Below are positions 7,914 to 17,984 of a stretch of DNA of 64,000 nt, piece by piece. The notes beneath the pieces are model-generated. The model did not search any database. It was not told the origin of the DNA and saw only the letters and a list, made by a program, of their open reading frames with translations. Source of the DNA: AC-49 sp963766605 (GTDB lineage Bacteria; Actinomycetota; Thermoleophilia; Solirubrobacterales; Solirubrobacteraceae). A program made the translations under genes and the position numbers. The stretch lies in contig CAVYAT010000005.1 in the NCBI GenBank assembly GCA_963766605.1, positions 744,001 through 808,000 on the forward strand. The letters run 5' to 3'. Every line of letters starts with the position of its first letter. Positions within the stretch are counted from its first letter, which is position 1.

Positions 7914-8810
7914 CTACGCCGTCCGGCCGGGGTCGACGGGCTCGCGCTCGTCGCCGGGAGCGAGGACGAAGTCCGACTGCAGGGAGTACCACGGCCCTTC
8001 GACCCCCGGCGGGCGGTCGGGATCGTCGGCCTCACGCGCGATGAACGCGCGCAGCAGCGACGGCTTGACCGCGAACACCGCGTCGGAGTCGATGTAGTCG
8101 CTCGTCTCGTCGAACAGGTGCGTGGTCACCGGCTGGTGGCCCGCCGCGCGAACGATCACGTGGACGTGGGCCGGGCGCCACGGGTGGCGCCCGGTCGCGG
8201 CGAGCATCGCGCCGACCGGTCCGTCGTCGGGGATCGGGTACGCGGTGGGGCGCACCGCGACGAATCCGTAGCTTCCGTCGTCGCGCGTCGTGAAGCGCCC
8301 GCGCAGGTGGTCTTCCGGCGCACCGGGGTCCTGGACCGCGTACAGCTCGTTGTCGCCGTTCTGCCACACGTCGAGTTCGGCGCCCGCCAGCGGTGTTCCG
8401 TCGAGGCTGCGGACCATCCCGTGGATCCATGCCGGATGCCCGGCCGGCAGCTCGTCGATATGGGCGCCGTACTCGCGCAGCGGCGAGCCCGGCACGTAGA
8501 ACGGGCCCATGACCGTCGACTCGGTCGCCGGCGGCGGATGGCGGTGGCCGATCGCGTCCACGAGCATCGAGACGCCGAGCGCGTCGGACCACAGGATCCA
8601 CTCCTGGCGCGTGTCGTCGGTGATGTGGCCGCTGGCGGTCAGGACGGCGATCGCGTCCTGCCACTCCTCGAACGTCAGCCCGACCTCAGTCGCGAACGCG
8701 TGCAGATGGCGCGTCAGCGACTGCATGAGGACGCGCAGGCGCGCGTCCTCACCCGCGTCGAAGCTGGCGACGACGGCGGCGGTGATGTCGGCGGGCGTCG
8801 TCTGGCTCAT
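7914..8810 (-). CDS. Intradiol ring-cleavage dioxygenase (hydroxyquinol/catechol 1,2-dioxygenase type)
   Basis: Protein of 298 residues. Intradiol dioxygenases use non-haem Fe(III) held by two Tyr and two His to cleave catechols between the hydroxyls, giving cis,cis-muconates or maleylacetate. The ligands are visible: Tyr in DVWQNGDNELYA, Tyr in PTAYPIPDDGPVG, and both His in RPAHVHVIV. The N-terminal helical domain (LTFEEWQDAIAVL) and the GPFYVPGSP linker match the catechol/hydroxyquinol subgroup. The start at 8810 removes a long spurious extension. It is divergent from a DeoR regulator but is not otherwise linked to rhamnose use; the aromatic substrate is not certain. Confidence 0.9.
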   Translation of the reverse strand: MSQTTPADITAAVVASFDAGEDARLRVLMQSLTRHLHAFATEVGLTFEEWQDAIAVLTASGHITDDTRQEWILWSDALGVSMLVDAIGHRHPPPATESTVMGPFYVPGSPLREYGAHIDELPAGHPAWIHGMVRSLDGTPLAGAELDVWQNGDNELYAVQDPGAPEDHLRGRFTTRDDGSYGFVAVRPTAYPIPDDGPVGAMLAATGRHPWRPAHVHVIVRAAGHQPVTTHLFDETSDYIDSDAVFAVKPSLLRAFIAREADDPDRPPGVEGPWYSLQSDFVLAPGDEREPVDPGRTA

Positions 8811-8843
8811 AGCCTCGACCCTACCCGTCGGTGACCGGCGTAC

Positions 8844-8849
8844 TAGATT
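8844..8849 (+). promoter_or_regulatory. Candidate -10 element TAGATT for the frameshifted DeoR gene
   Basis: TAGATT matches TANNNT. The 6-base gap to codon 8856 equals the gap seen at 39490 and 42059, implying a leaderless transcript. Confidence 0.3.
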
Positions 8850-8855
8850 CCGGAC

Positions 8856-9669
8856 ATCGCCCCCGACGCGCAGCCCGATCCGCAGCCGCCGACGCATGCG
8901 CTGATCCCCGAGGATCGCCGGCGCTCGATCGCCGATCTGCTGGTCAGCAGCGGTGCGGTGACGGTGTCGCAGATCGAGACGCAGTTCGGGGTCTCGCCGA
9001 TGACGGCGCGGCGCGACCTGCACGAGCTCGAGCGCCGCGGCCTGGCGCGCCGCAACCACGGCGGCGCGGTGCTGCCGACGGCGGCAGCGCACGAGGACTC
9101 GTTCGACCGGCGGATCAAGCTCGCGACGAAGACCAAGCAGGCGCTCGCGGTCGCGGCCGCCGCGCTGATCGAACCCGATGAGACGGTGTTCCTCGACTCG
9201 TCGACGACCAGCTACTTCGTCGCCAAGCAGATCGCCGCCTCGGGCAACCCGATCACGGTGCTGACCAACAGCCTGCCCATCATGAGCCTGCTGGCGACCG
9301 ACGCCGGCCCGAACGTCGAGCCTGATCGGCGTCGGCGGGACGCTGCGCACGTTCAGCCAGTCGTTCGTCGGCGCCGGCACCACGCGGACCGTCAACGAGC
9401 ACTACGCCGACCGGCTGTTCCTCAGCGTCAAGGGGGTCGTCGACGGCGACACGCTGACCGACGCCGACGCGCTCGAGAGTGACGTCAAGCGCGCGATGAT
9501 CGCCCACGCGCAGGCGTCGGTCCTGCTGATCGACGGCTCGAAGCTCAAAGGACGCGGACTGATCGCGATCGCGCCGCTGTCGGACATCGCGCTCGTGCTG
9601 GCGACCGAGATCAGCGCCGCGCAGGCGGCCCTGCTCGAGCGCTCGGGCACGGCGACCCACGTGATCTAA
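8856..9669 (+). pseudogene. DeoR-family regulator, interrupted by a one-base frameshift
   Basis: The N-terminal helix-turn-helix (VSQIETQFGVSPMTARRDLHEL) and the first part of the sugar-phosphate sensor domain (FLDSSTTSYFVAKQI) are in one frame up to about 9320. The rest (IGVGGTLRTFSQSFVG to the TAA at 9669) is in another. Dropping one C at 9321-9322 restores a continuous protein closely similar to its neighbour at 10016. No ATG, GTG or TTG precedes the helix-turn-helix; ATC 8856 is placed exactly 6 bases after a TAGATT -10 element. It may be a real null allele or a sequencing error. If intact it would be a rhamnose-region repressor. Confidence 0.75.
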
Positions 9670-9977
9670 TCGAGCCGGAAGATCTGCTCCAGTGGCGGCG
9701 GGCCGGCGTCGGGCACACGCTGGGCGAGCAGCGGCGCCATCGCGTCCTGCCAGCGGGTGCAGACCTCCTGCGCGGCGAGGTGGCGCTCGGCCGCCGCCAG
9801 GTCATCGGCCTCGAAGTAGCCGAAGACGGTCGTGCCGTCGCGGAAGATCGAGTAGTTGCGGATGCCGGCGCCGCGCAGCGCGTCGAGCATCTCAGGCCAC
9901 ACCTCATGGTGTGCGGCGACGTAGTCGTCGATCCGATCCGGCCGTACGTGCAGGACAAATCCGGTTCGCTGGGTCAT
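9666..9977 (-). CDS. rhaM: L-rhamnose mutarotase
   Basis: Protein of 103 residues. RhaM interconverts the alpha and beta anomers of L-rhamnose so that the isomerase receives its preferred form. The family pattern is clear: GFVLHVRPDRIDDYVAAHHEVWPEML at the N-terminus with the active-site His, NYSIFRDGTTVFGYFEAD in the middle and a WQDAMAPLL helix. Length matches the family. The ATG at 9977 follows 7 spurious upstream residues. Its stop overlaps that of the frameshifted DeoR gene, and it is divergent from the intact DeoR gene at 10016. Confidence 0.92.
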   Translation of the reverse strand: MTQRTGFVLHVRPDRIDDYVAAHHEVWPEMLDALRGAGIRNYSIFRDGTTVFGYFEADDLAAAERHLAAQEVCTRWQDAMAPLLAQRVPDAGPPPLEQIFRLD

Positions 9978-9990
9978 GTCCGAACATCCT

Positions 9991-10008
9991 CCAACCATCT
10001 AGACTTGG
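9991..10008. promoter_or_regulatory. Promoter/operator candidate between rhaM and the DeoR gene
   Basis: CCAA-N10-TTGG encloses the sequence CATCTAGAC, with TAGACT (10000-10005) as a TANNNT -10 for the rightward DeoR gene. The intergenic space is under 40 bases, so regulator binding here would affect both genes. Confidence 0.3.
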
Positions 10009-10015
10009 CGGCGAT

Positions 10016-10804
10016 CTGAGCACCGACCCCGCGCCACTGGTACCCGAGGAGCGCAGGCGCCTCATCCTCGACATGCTGCGCAGCCAGCGGTCGGTGAGCG
10101 TGACCGCGCTCGAGGAGCAGTTCGCGATCTCGTCGATGACCGCGCGCCGCGACCTGGCGATCCTCGCCCGCAGCGGCCTCGCGCGGCGCACCCATGGCGG
10201 CGCGGTGTTGCCCGACCTGGCGGCCCATGAGGACTCGTTCCGTCACCGGCTCGAGCTCGAGGCCGACGAGAAGCGGCGCATGGCGCAAGCCGTCGTCGAG
10301 ACGCTCGAGCCCGGAGAGACGCTGTTCATCGACTCGTCGACGACCGCCTGGTACGTCGCTCAGGAGATCACCGCGCGCGCGATCTCGCTCACCGTCCTGA
10401 CCAATTCGCTGCCGGTCATCAACCTGATGAGCCAGGCCGAGGTCCCCAACCTCGACCTGGTCGCGCTCGGCGGCTCGTTTCGCACGCTGACGCACTCGTT
10501 CGTCGGTCCCGACGTCGTCCGCGCGCTGCGCGGCTACCGGGCCGACCGGCTCGTGTTCGCGGTCAAGGGCATCACGCCCAACGGCGACCTGACCGATGCC
10601 GAGCCGCTGGAAGCCGAGGTCAAGCGGACGATGATCGCCTTCGCCCGCAACGTCGTTCTGCTGGCCACCGCGACCAAGTTCGACGACCGCGGCCGGACCG
10701 TGGTCGGCACCGTCGACGATGTCGACACCGTCTACGTGACCGGCAGCCCCGGCACCGGCGGACGCGCGTTCGCCGCTCACGGCGTCACCGTCAAGCGCGT
10801 GTAG
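10016..10804 (+). CDS. DeoR-family transcriptional regulator, likely of rhamnose genes
   Basis: About 262 residues. Order: N-terminal helix-turn-helix (VTALEEQFAISSMTARRDL), then a DeoR C-terminal sensor domain with FIDSSTTAWYVAQEI, LVALGGSFRTLTHSFVG and RLVFAVKGI, the fold that binds phosphosugars. DeoR proteins of this kind repress sugar operons until the pathway intermediate accumulates. The likely start is CTG 10016, since no ATG, GTG or TTG is available just before the domain. Location between rhaM and rhaQ argues strongly for control of rhamnose catabolism. It is a close paralogue of the frameshifted copy at 8856. The 3' end overlaps rhaQ by 14 bases. Confidence 0.87.
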   Translation: MSTDPAPLVPEERRRLILDMLRSQRSVSVTALEEQFAISSMTARRDLAILARSGLARRTHGGAVLPDLAAHEDSFRHRLELEADEKRRMAQAVVETLEPGETLFIDSSTTAWYVAQEITARAISLTVLTNSLPVINLMSQAEVPNLDLVALGGSFRTLTHSFVGPDVVRALRGYRADRLVFAVKGITPNGDLTDAEPLEAEVKRTMIAFARNVVLLATATKFDDRGRTVVGTVDDVDTVYVTGSPGTGGRAFAAHGVTVKRV

Positions 10805-11870
10805 CGACGCGCCGCGCGCGCCTTCGGCGGCGCCAGTCGTGGAACCGGTGGACGTACTGGGGCGTGTTCTGGATGAGCACACTGAGGATCAGCAGCCCGC
10901 CGGAGACGACGAGGAAGTCGTTGTCGTTGAAGCCGCTGGACAGCAGCAGCAGGCTGTGGAGGCCGGCGTACAGGAACGCCGCCAGCGCCACGCCGATGAT
11001 CGTCCCGCGGCCGCCGAAGATCGACACGCCGCCGAGCAGCACGATCGTCACGACCTCGAGCTCGAAGCCGATGCCGATGTTCTCGCCCGCCGAGTCGAGC
11101 TCGAACGTGTAGAGCATCCCGACGAGCGCGCAGATCACGCCCGACAGCACGAACAGGCCCATCTTGACCCGCCCCACGCGCGTCCCGGCGTGCTCGGCCG
11201 CCTCGCTGTTGAGCCCGATCGCGTACAGACGCCGGCCCAGCGACGTGCGGTGCAGGACGAGCCCGAACACGATCGCCAGCACGATGAAGATCGCCACCGA
11301 CCACGACATCCACGGCACCCCGGGGAACGAGTCGACGCCGAGGTTGGTCCAGAACTCCGGGTAGCTCGACACCGTGTGCGGCCCGAGGACGACCGTCGCC
11401 AGCCCGCGGTACAGGGTGAGCGTGCCGATCGTGACGGCCAGCGACGGCAGGCCGACGACGGTCACGAGGAAGCCGTTGAGCGAGCCGGCGACCGCCCCGG
11501 CGACGAGCACGGTGATGAAGATCAGGCCCAGCGGCCAGTGGTGCAGGGTCAGGTAGCCGAGCAGCTCGCTGGCCAGCGCCAGGATCGACGCCACCGACAG
11601 GTCGATCTCGCCGACGATGATGATCAGCGTCATCGGCAGCGCCATGATCGCGATGTCGCCGATGTTGGTGCACAGCGTCTCGAGGTTGTAGCTCGACAGG
11701 AACTGGTCCGACGAATCGGCACCGAGCCCGAAGACGGCGACGAGCAGGAAGACGAGCGCCGTCTCCCAGCGCACCAGCGAGCGCAGCGTGTCGCCGAGCA
11801 CGTTCGCGCGCCCGTGGCTCGGCTGCTGCGGGCGCTCGGCGGGAGCGGGGGCGGTCGCGTCAAGCGCCAA
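10791..11870 (-). CDS. rhaQ: Rhamnose ABC transporter permease
   Basis: Protein of 359 residues of the BPD_transp_2 (ribose/rhamnose type) permease family. Many hydrophobic helices are visible, with the family core IMALPMTLIIIVGEIDLSVAS, followed by GLPSLAVTIGTLTLYRG and GGVSIFGGRGTIIG. It pairs with RhaP to form the membrane channel of the RhaSTPQ importer. TTG at 11870 is the start, giving an 11-base overlap with rhaP, which implies translational coupling. The C-terminus is very basic (RRRRRARR), placing it in the cytoplasm. P versus Q naming follows gene order only. Confidence 0.88.
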   Translation of the reverse strand: MALDATAPAPAERPQQPSHGRANVLGDTLRSLVRWETALVFLLVAVFGLGADSSDQFLSSYNLETLCTNIGDIAIMALPMTLIIIVGEIDLSVASILALASELLGYLTLHHWPLGLIFITVLVAGAVAGSLNGFLVTVVGLPSLAVTIGTLTLYRGLATVVLGPHTVSSYPEFWTNLGVDSFPGVPWMSWSVAIFIVLAIVFGLVLHRTSLGRRLYAIGLNSEAAEHAGTRVGRVKMGLFVLSGVICALVGMLYTFELDSAGENIGIGFELEVVTIVLLGGVSIFGGRGTIIGVALAAFLYAGLHSLLLLSSGFNDNDFLVVSGGLLILSVLIQNTPQYVHRFHDWRRRRRARRVATRA

Positions 11871-12896
11871 GGCGAACCCTCCTGCGCCGTAGCGCCGCCG
11901 TCTGCTGGATCTGGATCACCCGGTCGAGCGTGATGGCGACGAGCAGCAGGAAGCCCGAGATCGCCTGTGTCCACAGCGACGGGATGCCGAGCACGTTGAG
12001 TGCCGACGTGATCGTCTGCAACAGCAGCGCGCCGAGAGCGGCGCCGACAACCGTCCCGCTGCCGCCGAAGATCGCCACCCCGCCGACGACCACGGCGGCG
12101 ATGACCTGGAGCTCGAGGCCGTTGGCGGCCGTCGAGTTGATCGTCGCGTACTGGCTCGCCCACAGCACGCCGCCCAATCCGGCCAGCGCGCCGCTGATCA
12201 GGAACGCCACGAAGATCCGCCGCCCCGTCGGGATGCCGACCAGTCGCGCGGCCTGCGGCTCGGAGCCGATCGCGTAGAGGTCGCGCCCGGAGCGGTACGA
12301 ACGCATGTAGTACGCGGCGATCGCCACGACGACGGCGACGCCGATCGCGATGTCGGGGATGCCGGCGATCGTGTGGCCGGGGATGTTGTTGAACGCGTCG
12401 GGCTCGGTGCTGGCGACGACCTCTCGCGAGCCGACGATGATGGTGTCGACACCGCGGATGATGTAGAGCATGGCCAGCGTCACGACGAGACTCGGGACGC
12501 GGCCGACGGCGACGATCGTGCCGGTCACCGTCCCGCAGGCGGCGCCGACCCCGAGGCCGATCAGGAACACGAGCACGATCGAGATCCCCGGATGGGCGCC
12601 GAACTGGTGCGCCGACACGTAGGCCGACAGGCCGACGATCGAGCCGATCGACAGGTCGACGTTGCGGGTGATGATGACCATCGCCTCACCGACCGCGAGC
12701 AGCGCGTACAGCGAGGTCTGGGTGAGGATGAACTGGATGTTCGCCGAGCCGACGAAGCGCGACTGGATCGCCGCGGTGATCGCGACGAACAGCGCCAGCA
12801 CGGCCAGGATCCCGAACGTGCGGGCACGCAGCACCCACTCGACAAGGCGGCGCGAGCCACCGTCGTCGGTCGCCGCCTCCGCGTGCTCGACGGTCG

Positions 12897-12900
<4 letters not shown>
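11860..12900 (-). CDS. rhaP: Rhamnose ABC transporter permease
   Basis: Protein of 346 residues and second permease of the importer. Hydrophobic helices start at FGILAVLALFVAITAAI; the conserved EAMVIITRNVDLSIGS segment and GGVAIFGGSGTVVGA near the end are the BPD_transp_2 markers. The start is ATG 12900, which shares the ATGA overlap with the rhaT stop, so translation is coupled. The frame is open far upstream inside rhaT, but that part is an antisense-style shadow. It forms a heterodimer with RhaQ in the cytoplasmic membrane. Confidence 0.88.
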
Positions 12901-14426
<1,526 letters not shown>

Positions 14427-14448
14427 GTTGTGGCGTCATCGTAGAGAT

Positions 14449-14492
14449 CCCCGAAGCGGCGCCGGTCGGATGTGACCGGCGCCGTTCCGGGG
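14449..14492 (-). promoter_or_regulatory. Long hairpin between rhaS and rhaT (attenuator or mRNA stabiliser)
   Basis: CCCCGAAGCGGCGCCGGTC and its near-perfect complement pair around a 6-base loop; in the RNA the 19-bp stem has one wobble and one mismatch. It sits after the rhaS stop and just before rhaT, without a T-run. Such stems commonly allow the binding-protein mRNA to persist while reducing expression of the membrane parts. Confidence 0.55.
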
Positions 14493-14497
14493 TCGCA

Positions 14498-14520
14498 GGG
14501 TCGCCGACGGCCGGCGACCC
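14498..14520 (-). promoter_or_regulatory. Second hairpin between rhaS and rhaT
   Basis: GGGTCGCCG and CGGCGACCC form a perfect 9-bp stem with loop ACGGC, 17 bases after the rhaS stop on the minus strand. With the adjacent 19-bp hairpin it forms a tandem structured spacer. Confidence 0.5.
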
Positions 14521-14537
14521 ACGCTTGCGTCAGCGAA

Positions 14538-15566
14538 TCAGAACTTGAACTTGCCGACGTTGGCCTTGTTGAACACGAACGGCTTGCCGAGCAGGACCGT
14601 GGCCCCCGAGCCGACCGTGAACGTGCCGAGCTTTCCGGCCTTGAACTTCTGGCCCTTGGCGCTCGTGATGGTCTTGGATGCGAGGTTCACCGCGGCGAAG
14701 CCCGCCAGGTAGCCCAGGTCGGCCGGGTTCCACAGCTCGAACGCCGGGACCGTGCCGTCGAGGACGTACTTCTTCATCGCCAGCGGCGTACCGAGGCCGG
14801 TCACGATGACCTTGCCCTGGAGGTGCTGGCCCGACACGACCTGTGCGGCCGCCAGGACGCCGACCGTGGTCGGCGAGATGATGCCCTTGAGGTTCGGGTA
14901 CTTCTGCAGCAGACCCTGGGTGACCTGGGTCGATGTCGTCGGGTCATCGTTGCCGTAGACCGTCGAGACGAGCTGCAGGTTCGGGAACTTCTTGAGCTCC
15001 TGCTTCATGAAGCCGATCCACGCGTTCTGGTTCGGAGCAGAAGCGGCCGCCGAGACGATCGCGATCTGACCCGTGTTGTGGATCTCCTTGGCCAGCAGGT
15101 CGACCTCGCTGGTGCCGATCGCCGCCGTGTCGGCCTGGTTGATGAACAGGCTGCGGCAGCTGGGCGCGTCGGCGTCATAGGTGACGACGGCGATGCCCTT
15201 CTTCATGGCCTTCTTCAGCGTCGGGCAGATCGCCTTCGGGTCGGTCGCCGACACGACCAGGGCGTTGGCGCCCTTGGAGATCGCCGCCTGGATGGCGGGG
15301 ATCTGCGACGCCGCGGTGGCGGCGTTGCCGCTCGTCTCCGAGCCCTTCTCACCGAGCTGCTTCAGCGCGGCCAGCGCGCCGCCCGTCTTGACGCTGTCGG
15401 CCGTCGTGAAGTAGCTGTTGCCGAGCTGCTTGGGGATGACGAAGACCTTGAGGTTCTTCTTGAGGGGCTTGTTCGCCGCGAGCGCAACGCCCACGACCCC
15501 CACAGCGAGAACGCACACGAGCGCGGTGGAAATCCACAGCGCGCGCTTGCTCAAGCGTGATTTCAT
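14538..15566 (-). CDS. rhaS: Rhamnose ABC transporter substrate-binding protein
   Basis: Protein of 342 residues. The ATG at 15566 has AAAGGA upstream and opens a Gram-positive signal peptide (MKSRLSKRALWISTALVCVL, cleavage near ALA 29). The mature part is a periplasmic-binding-protein type I fold: VFVIPKQLGNSYF at strand 1, AISKGANALVVSATDP, and KGIAVVTYDADAP in the hinge region. These fit the RhaS/LsrB-like group of sugar-binding proteins. No lipobox cysteine is seen, so membrane attachment is not obvious. Context with RhaT, RhaP and RhaQ gives the L-rhamnose assignment, together with the rhaI/rhaB genes upstream. Confidence 0.88.
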   Translation of the reverse strand: MKSRLSKRALWISTALVCVLAVGVVGVALAANKPLKKNLKVFVIPKQLGNSYFTTADSVKTGGALAALKQLGEKGSETSGNAATAASQIPAIQAAISKGANALVVSATDPKAICPTLKKAMKKGIAVVTYDADAPSCRSLFINQADTAAIGTSEVDLLAKEIHNTGQIAIVSAAASAPNQNAWIGFMKQELKKFPNLQLVSTVYGNDDPTTSTQVTQGLLQKYPNLKGIISPTTVGVLAAAQVVSGQHLQGKVIVTGLGTPLAMKKYVLDGTVPAFELWNPADLGYLAGFAAVNLASKTITSAKGQKFKAGKLGTFTVGSGATVLLGKPFVFNKANVGKFKF

Positions 15567-15963
15567 GATGCGGTCCTTTCGACCCTTCTTTGGATTCACG
15601 TGGTGAACTCGTCACACGTCGCCCGGTGATCGCGCAAATGCGATCGCCGTTTGGAGGGCACGACGTGCTGAGTTCCGGTCACGCGGCGACGCGTGTGACG
15701 CGTCCTCCCGCCTGACCCAAATCCGACGAGTACTTCCTCCTGATCCCGCACTGTACGTACGGGTTCGCCGGCCTGCGCCGGTTCGCGACGCGTCTCCTCC
15801 CGGTCAGTCCGCACGCCATCCTCGGCCTCGCAATCGCACCGTTTCGGGGTCCATTTCGGACAGATTCGATCGCTCAGGTGTGGTGTTGTACGGCAACCAA
15901 ACACGCAACACGATCATATCCGAACGCTTGGGTGTTTGCATCATCGATGACAAGCAGCGCCCG
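15567..15963. promoter_or_regulatory. 397-base intergenic control region upstream of rhaS
   Basis: No gene is convincing here. The stretch contains the AAAGGA site of rhaS, a perfect palindrome GACGCGT-GTG-ACGCGTC (15688-15704), and an AT-richer zone near 15870-15950 with GTTG-N5-CAAC (15885-15897) and CAAACAC/GTGTTTG inverted half-sites. It follows the lutC stop, so a separate rhaSTPQ promoter is likely to lie here and be controlled by the DeoR protein. Confidence 0.55.
15688..15704. promoter_or_regulatory. Perfect palindrome, candidate rhamnose-regulator operator
   Basis: GACGCGT and ACGCGTC are exact inverted copies around GTG, 122 bases before the rhaS start. Seven-base arms of this type suit a dimeric helix-turn-helix protein. 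A GC-rich genome produces some such palindromes by chance. Confidence 0.35.
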
Positions 15964-16590
15964 TCAGCGGGCGACGACGAGCTCGAGGCGGCGCGGGCCA
16001 TGGACGCCCTCGACGCGGTCGAGTTCGATGTCCGACGTCGCCGACGGGCCCGAGATGAGCGTGATCGGGCGGCCCGTGGTGAGCACCGACGCGGCCATCC
16101 GCTCGACCGCCTCGGCGATGTCGTCGACGACCAGCGCGGCCGGCACGACGCAGATGTGCAGGTCGGGGACGAGTGTCGCCGCCCGCGTCCCCTGTCCCGG
16201 CCCGCCGTCGAGGAACACGGTCCCGGTCTGGGCGATCGCGCCCGCGCACGTCGTCAGGACGCCATCGATGCTGTCGAGCAGGTGCAGCGGCGCGTCGGCG
16301 CCGAGCTCGTCGATCGTCATGCCGCCGGGACGCCATGGCCGCGGCAAGCCCGCGGCGACGCCGAGCCGCCGGACGCCGTGGCGCGCGCAGGCGTCACGGA
16401 TCGCGTCGCGGACCATGTCGTCGCCGCCGGACGCCGTGGTGACGCGCGCGCGATAGTCGCCGGCGCGCTCGCGGAACAGGTCGACGTCGGCGGGCCGCGG
16501 TGGGCGTGGTGGCGGTGCGTCGTCGACCGTCACCGGGTGCTCGACCAGTGCGCCGCGAATGCGAGCGAGGATCTCGTCGCGCGCGCTCAT
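15964..16590 (-). CDS. lutC: L-lactate utilisation protein LutC
   Basis: Protein of 208 residues of the LutC/YkgG (LUD domain) family, one of three subunits that oxidise L-lactate to pyruvate. It begins ARDEILARIRGAL, as usual, and carries the core GAIAQTGTVFLDGGPGQG followed by LVPDLHICVV, a conserved surface of the family. The start ATG overlaps the lutB stop by 4 bases, so LutB and LutC are translationally coupled. It is the last gene of the rhaB-to-lutC run; a 397-base regulatory gap follows before rhaS. Confidence 0.9.
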   Translation of the reverse strand: MSARDEILARIRGALVEHPVTVDDAPPPRPPRPADVDLFRERAGDYRARVTTASGGDDMVRDAIRDACARHGVRRLGVAAGLPRPWRPGGMTIDELGADAPLHLLDSIDGVLTTCAGAIAQTGTVFLDGGPGQGTRAATLVPDLHICVVPAALVVDDIAEAVERMAASVLTTGRPITLISGPSATSDIELDRVEGVHGPRRLELVVAR

Positions 16591-17984
16591 CCGCGCTCAC
16601 GCTCCCACCAGTCGCGAAACGACTCGCGCGGCGGCACCGGCAGGTCGCGCGCGGCCAGCCAGCCGCGCATCGGCCCGGGGAGCCGGCGCTCGATGTGTCC
16701 GTCGCGCGACAGCGGCAGGCTCGCGACCCGGGCCGCGCGCTGGGCGGCCTCGTAGCGGCGGCGGTGGCGGAAGATCCGCGCAAGCGCCTCCATCGCGAGG
16801 CGCTCGCCGGTGCCCGTGCCGCGCTCGCGCACCACGCGCCCGCGTAGGTGCACGAGGATCGACGGGATGTCGATCTTGACCGGGCAGACCTCGTAGCAGG
16901 CGCCGCACAGCGACGACGCCCACGGCAGCGTCTCCCCCTCGCGCAGCTCGTGCAGCTGCGGAGTGAGGATCGCCCCGATCGGGCCGGGGTAGGTCGAGTC
17001 GTAGGCGTGGCCGCCGACCCGCTCGTAGACCGGGCAGACGTTCAGGCAGGCCGAGCAGCGGATGCAGCGCAGCGCATCGCGCCCGATCGGGTCGGCGAGC
17101 GTCGCCGTGCGCCCGGCGTCGAGCAGGACGAGGTGAAACGCCTGCGGACCGTCGCCGGGAGTCACGCCCGTCCAGAGCGACGTATAGGGATTCATCCGCT
17201 CGCCGGTCGACGAGCGCGGCAGCAGCGCGAGCATCGTCGCCACGTCCTCGAAGCGCGGCAGTACCTTCTCGATCCCCATCACGGTGATCAGCGTCTGCGG
17301 CAGCGTCGTGCACATCCGCCCGTTGCCTTCGGACTCGACGACGCCGACGGTCCCCGTCTGCGCGACGGCGAAGTTCGCTCCGCTGATCCCGACCTTCGCG
17401 GTCAGGAACTTCTCGCGCAGATAGCGCCGCGCCGCCTCGGCCAGCGCCGCCGGCTCGTCGGTCAGGTCCTGCGTGCCGGGCAGGTGGGCGCGGAACAGCT
17501 CACGGATCTCGGCGCGGTTGCGGTGGATCGCCGGCACGAGGATGTGCGACGGGCGGTCGTCGCCGAGCTGCACGATGAGCTCCGCGAGGTCGGTCTCGTG
17601 GGCCGCGATGCCGGCGGCGGCGAGCGCATCGTTGAGCGCAATCTCGTCGGTCGCCATCGACTTGACCTTGATCGCCTCGGTCGCGCCGGTGGCGCGGACG
17701 AGGTCGACGACGATCGCGTTGGCCTGCGCGGCGTCGCGCGCCCAGTGGACGGTTCCGCCCGCCCCCGTGACCGACGCCTCGAGCGCCAGCAGGTGTTCGT
17801 CGAGGTGCGCCAGCGCGCGCTGCTTGAGCGCCGCGCCGGCGTCCCGCAGCTCCTCCCAGTCGGAGACCTCGGCGACGACATCGGCGCGCTTGGCGCGGAT
17901 CGTCGTCGTCGCCTTGCGCAGGTTGCGCCGCAGCTGGGCGTTGGCCAGCTGCGTCCGGGCGGCCGCGGGGAAACCGTCGCTCAC
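16587..17984 (-). CDS. lutB: L-lactate utilisation iron-sulfur protein LutB
   Basis: Protein of 465 residues. An N-terminal LUD domain (KVKSMATDEIALNDAL and GISGANFAVAQTGTVGVVES) is followed by a two-cluster ferredoxin-like segment: CIRCSACLNVCP near residue 305 and CGACYEVCP near 357, each followed by a remote Pro-linked Cys. LutB passes electrons from lactate oxidation within the LutABC complex. The start is GTG 17984, overlapping the lutA stop by 4 bases; the longer open frame upstream is a shadow of lutA. L-lactate produced by RhaEW is its obvious substrate. Confidence 0.92.
   Translation of the reverse strand: MSDGFPAAARTQLANAQLRRNLRKATTTIRAKRADVVAEVSDWEELRDAGAALKQRALAHLDEHLLALEASVTGAGGTVHWARDAAQANAIVVDLVRATGATEAIKVKSMATDEIALNDALAAAGIAAHETDLAELIVQLGDDRPSHILVPAIHRNRAEIRELFRAHLPGTQDLTDEPAALAEAARRYLREKFLTAKVGISGANFAVAQTGTVGVVESEGNGRMCTTLPQTLITVMGIEKVLPRFEDVATMLALLPRSSTGERMNPYTSLWTGVTPGDGPQAFHLVLLDAGRTATLADPIGRDALRCIRCSACLNVCPVYERVGGHAYDSTYPGPIGAILTPQLHELREGETLPWASSLCGACYEVCPVKIDIPSILVHLRGRVVRERGTGTGERLAMEALARIFRHRRRYEAAQRAARVASLPLSRDGHIERRLPGPMRGWLAARDLPVPPRESFRDWWERERG

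Noticed and set aside
15596..15904. Small minus-strand frame in the rhaS control region
   Set aside because: Composition is irregular, no ribosome-binding site is present, and it lies where operators are expected.
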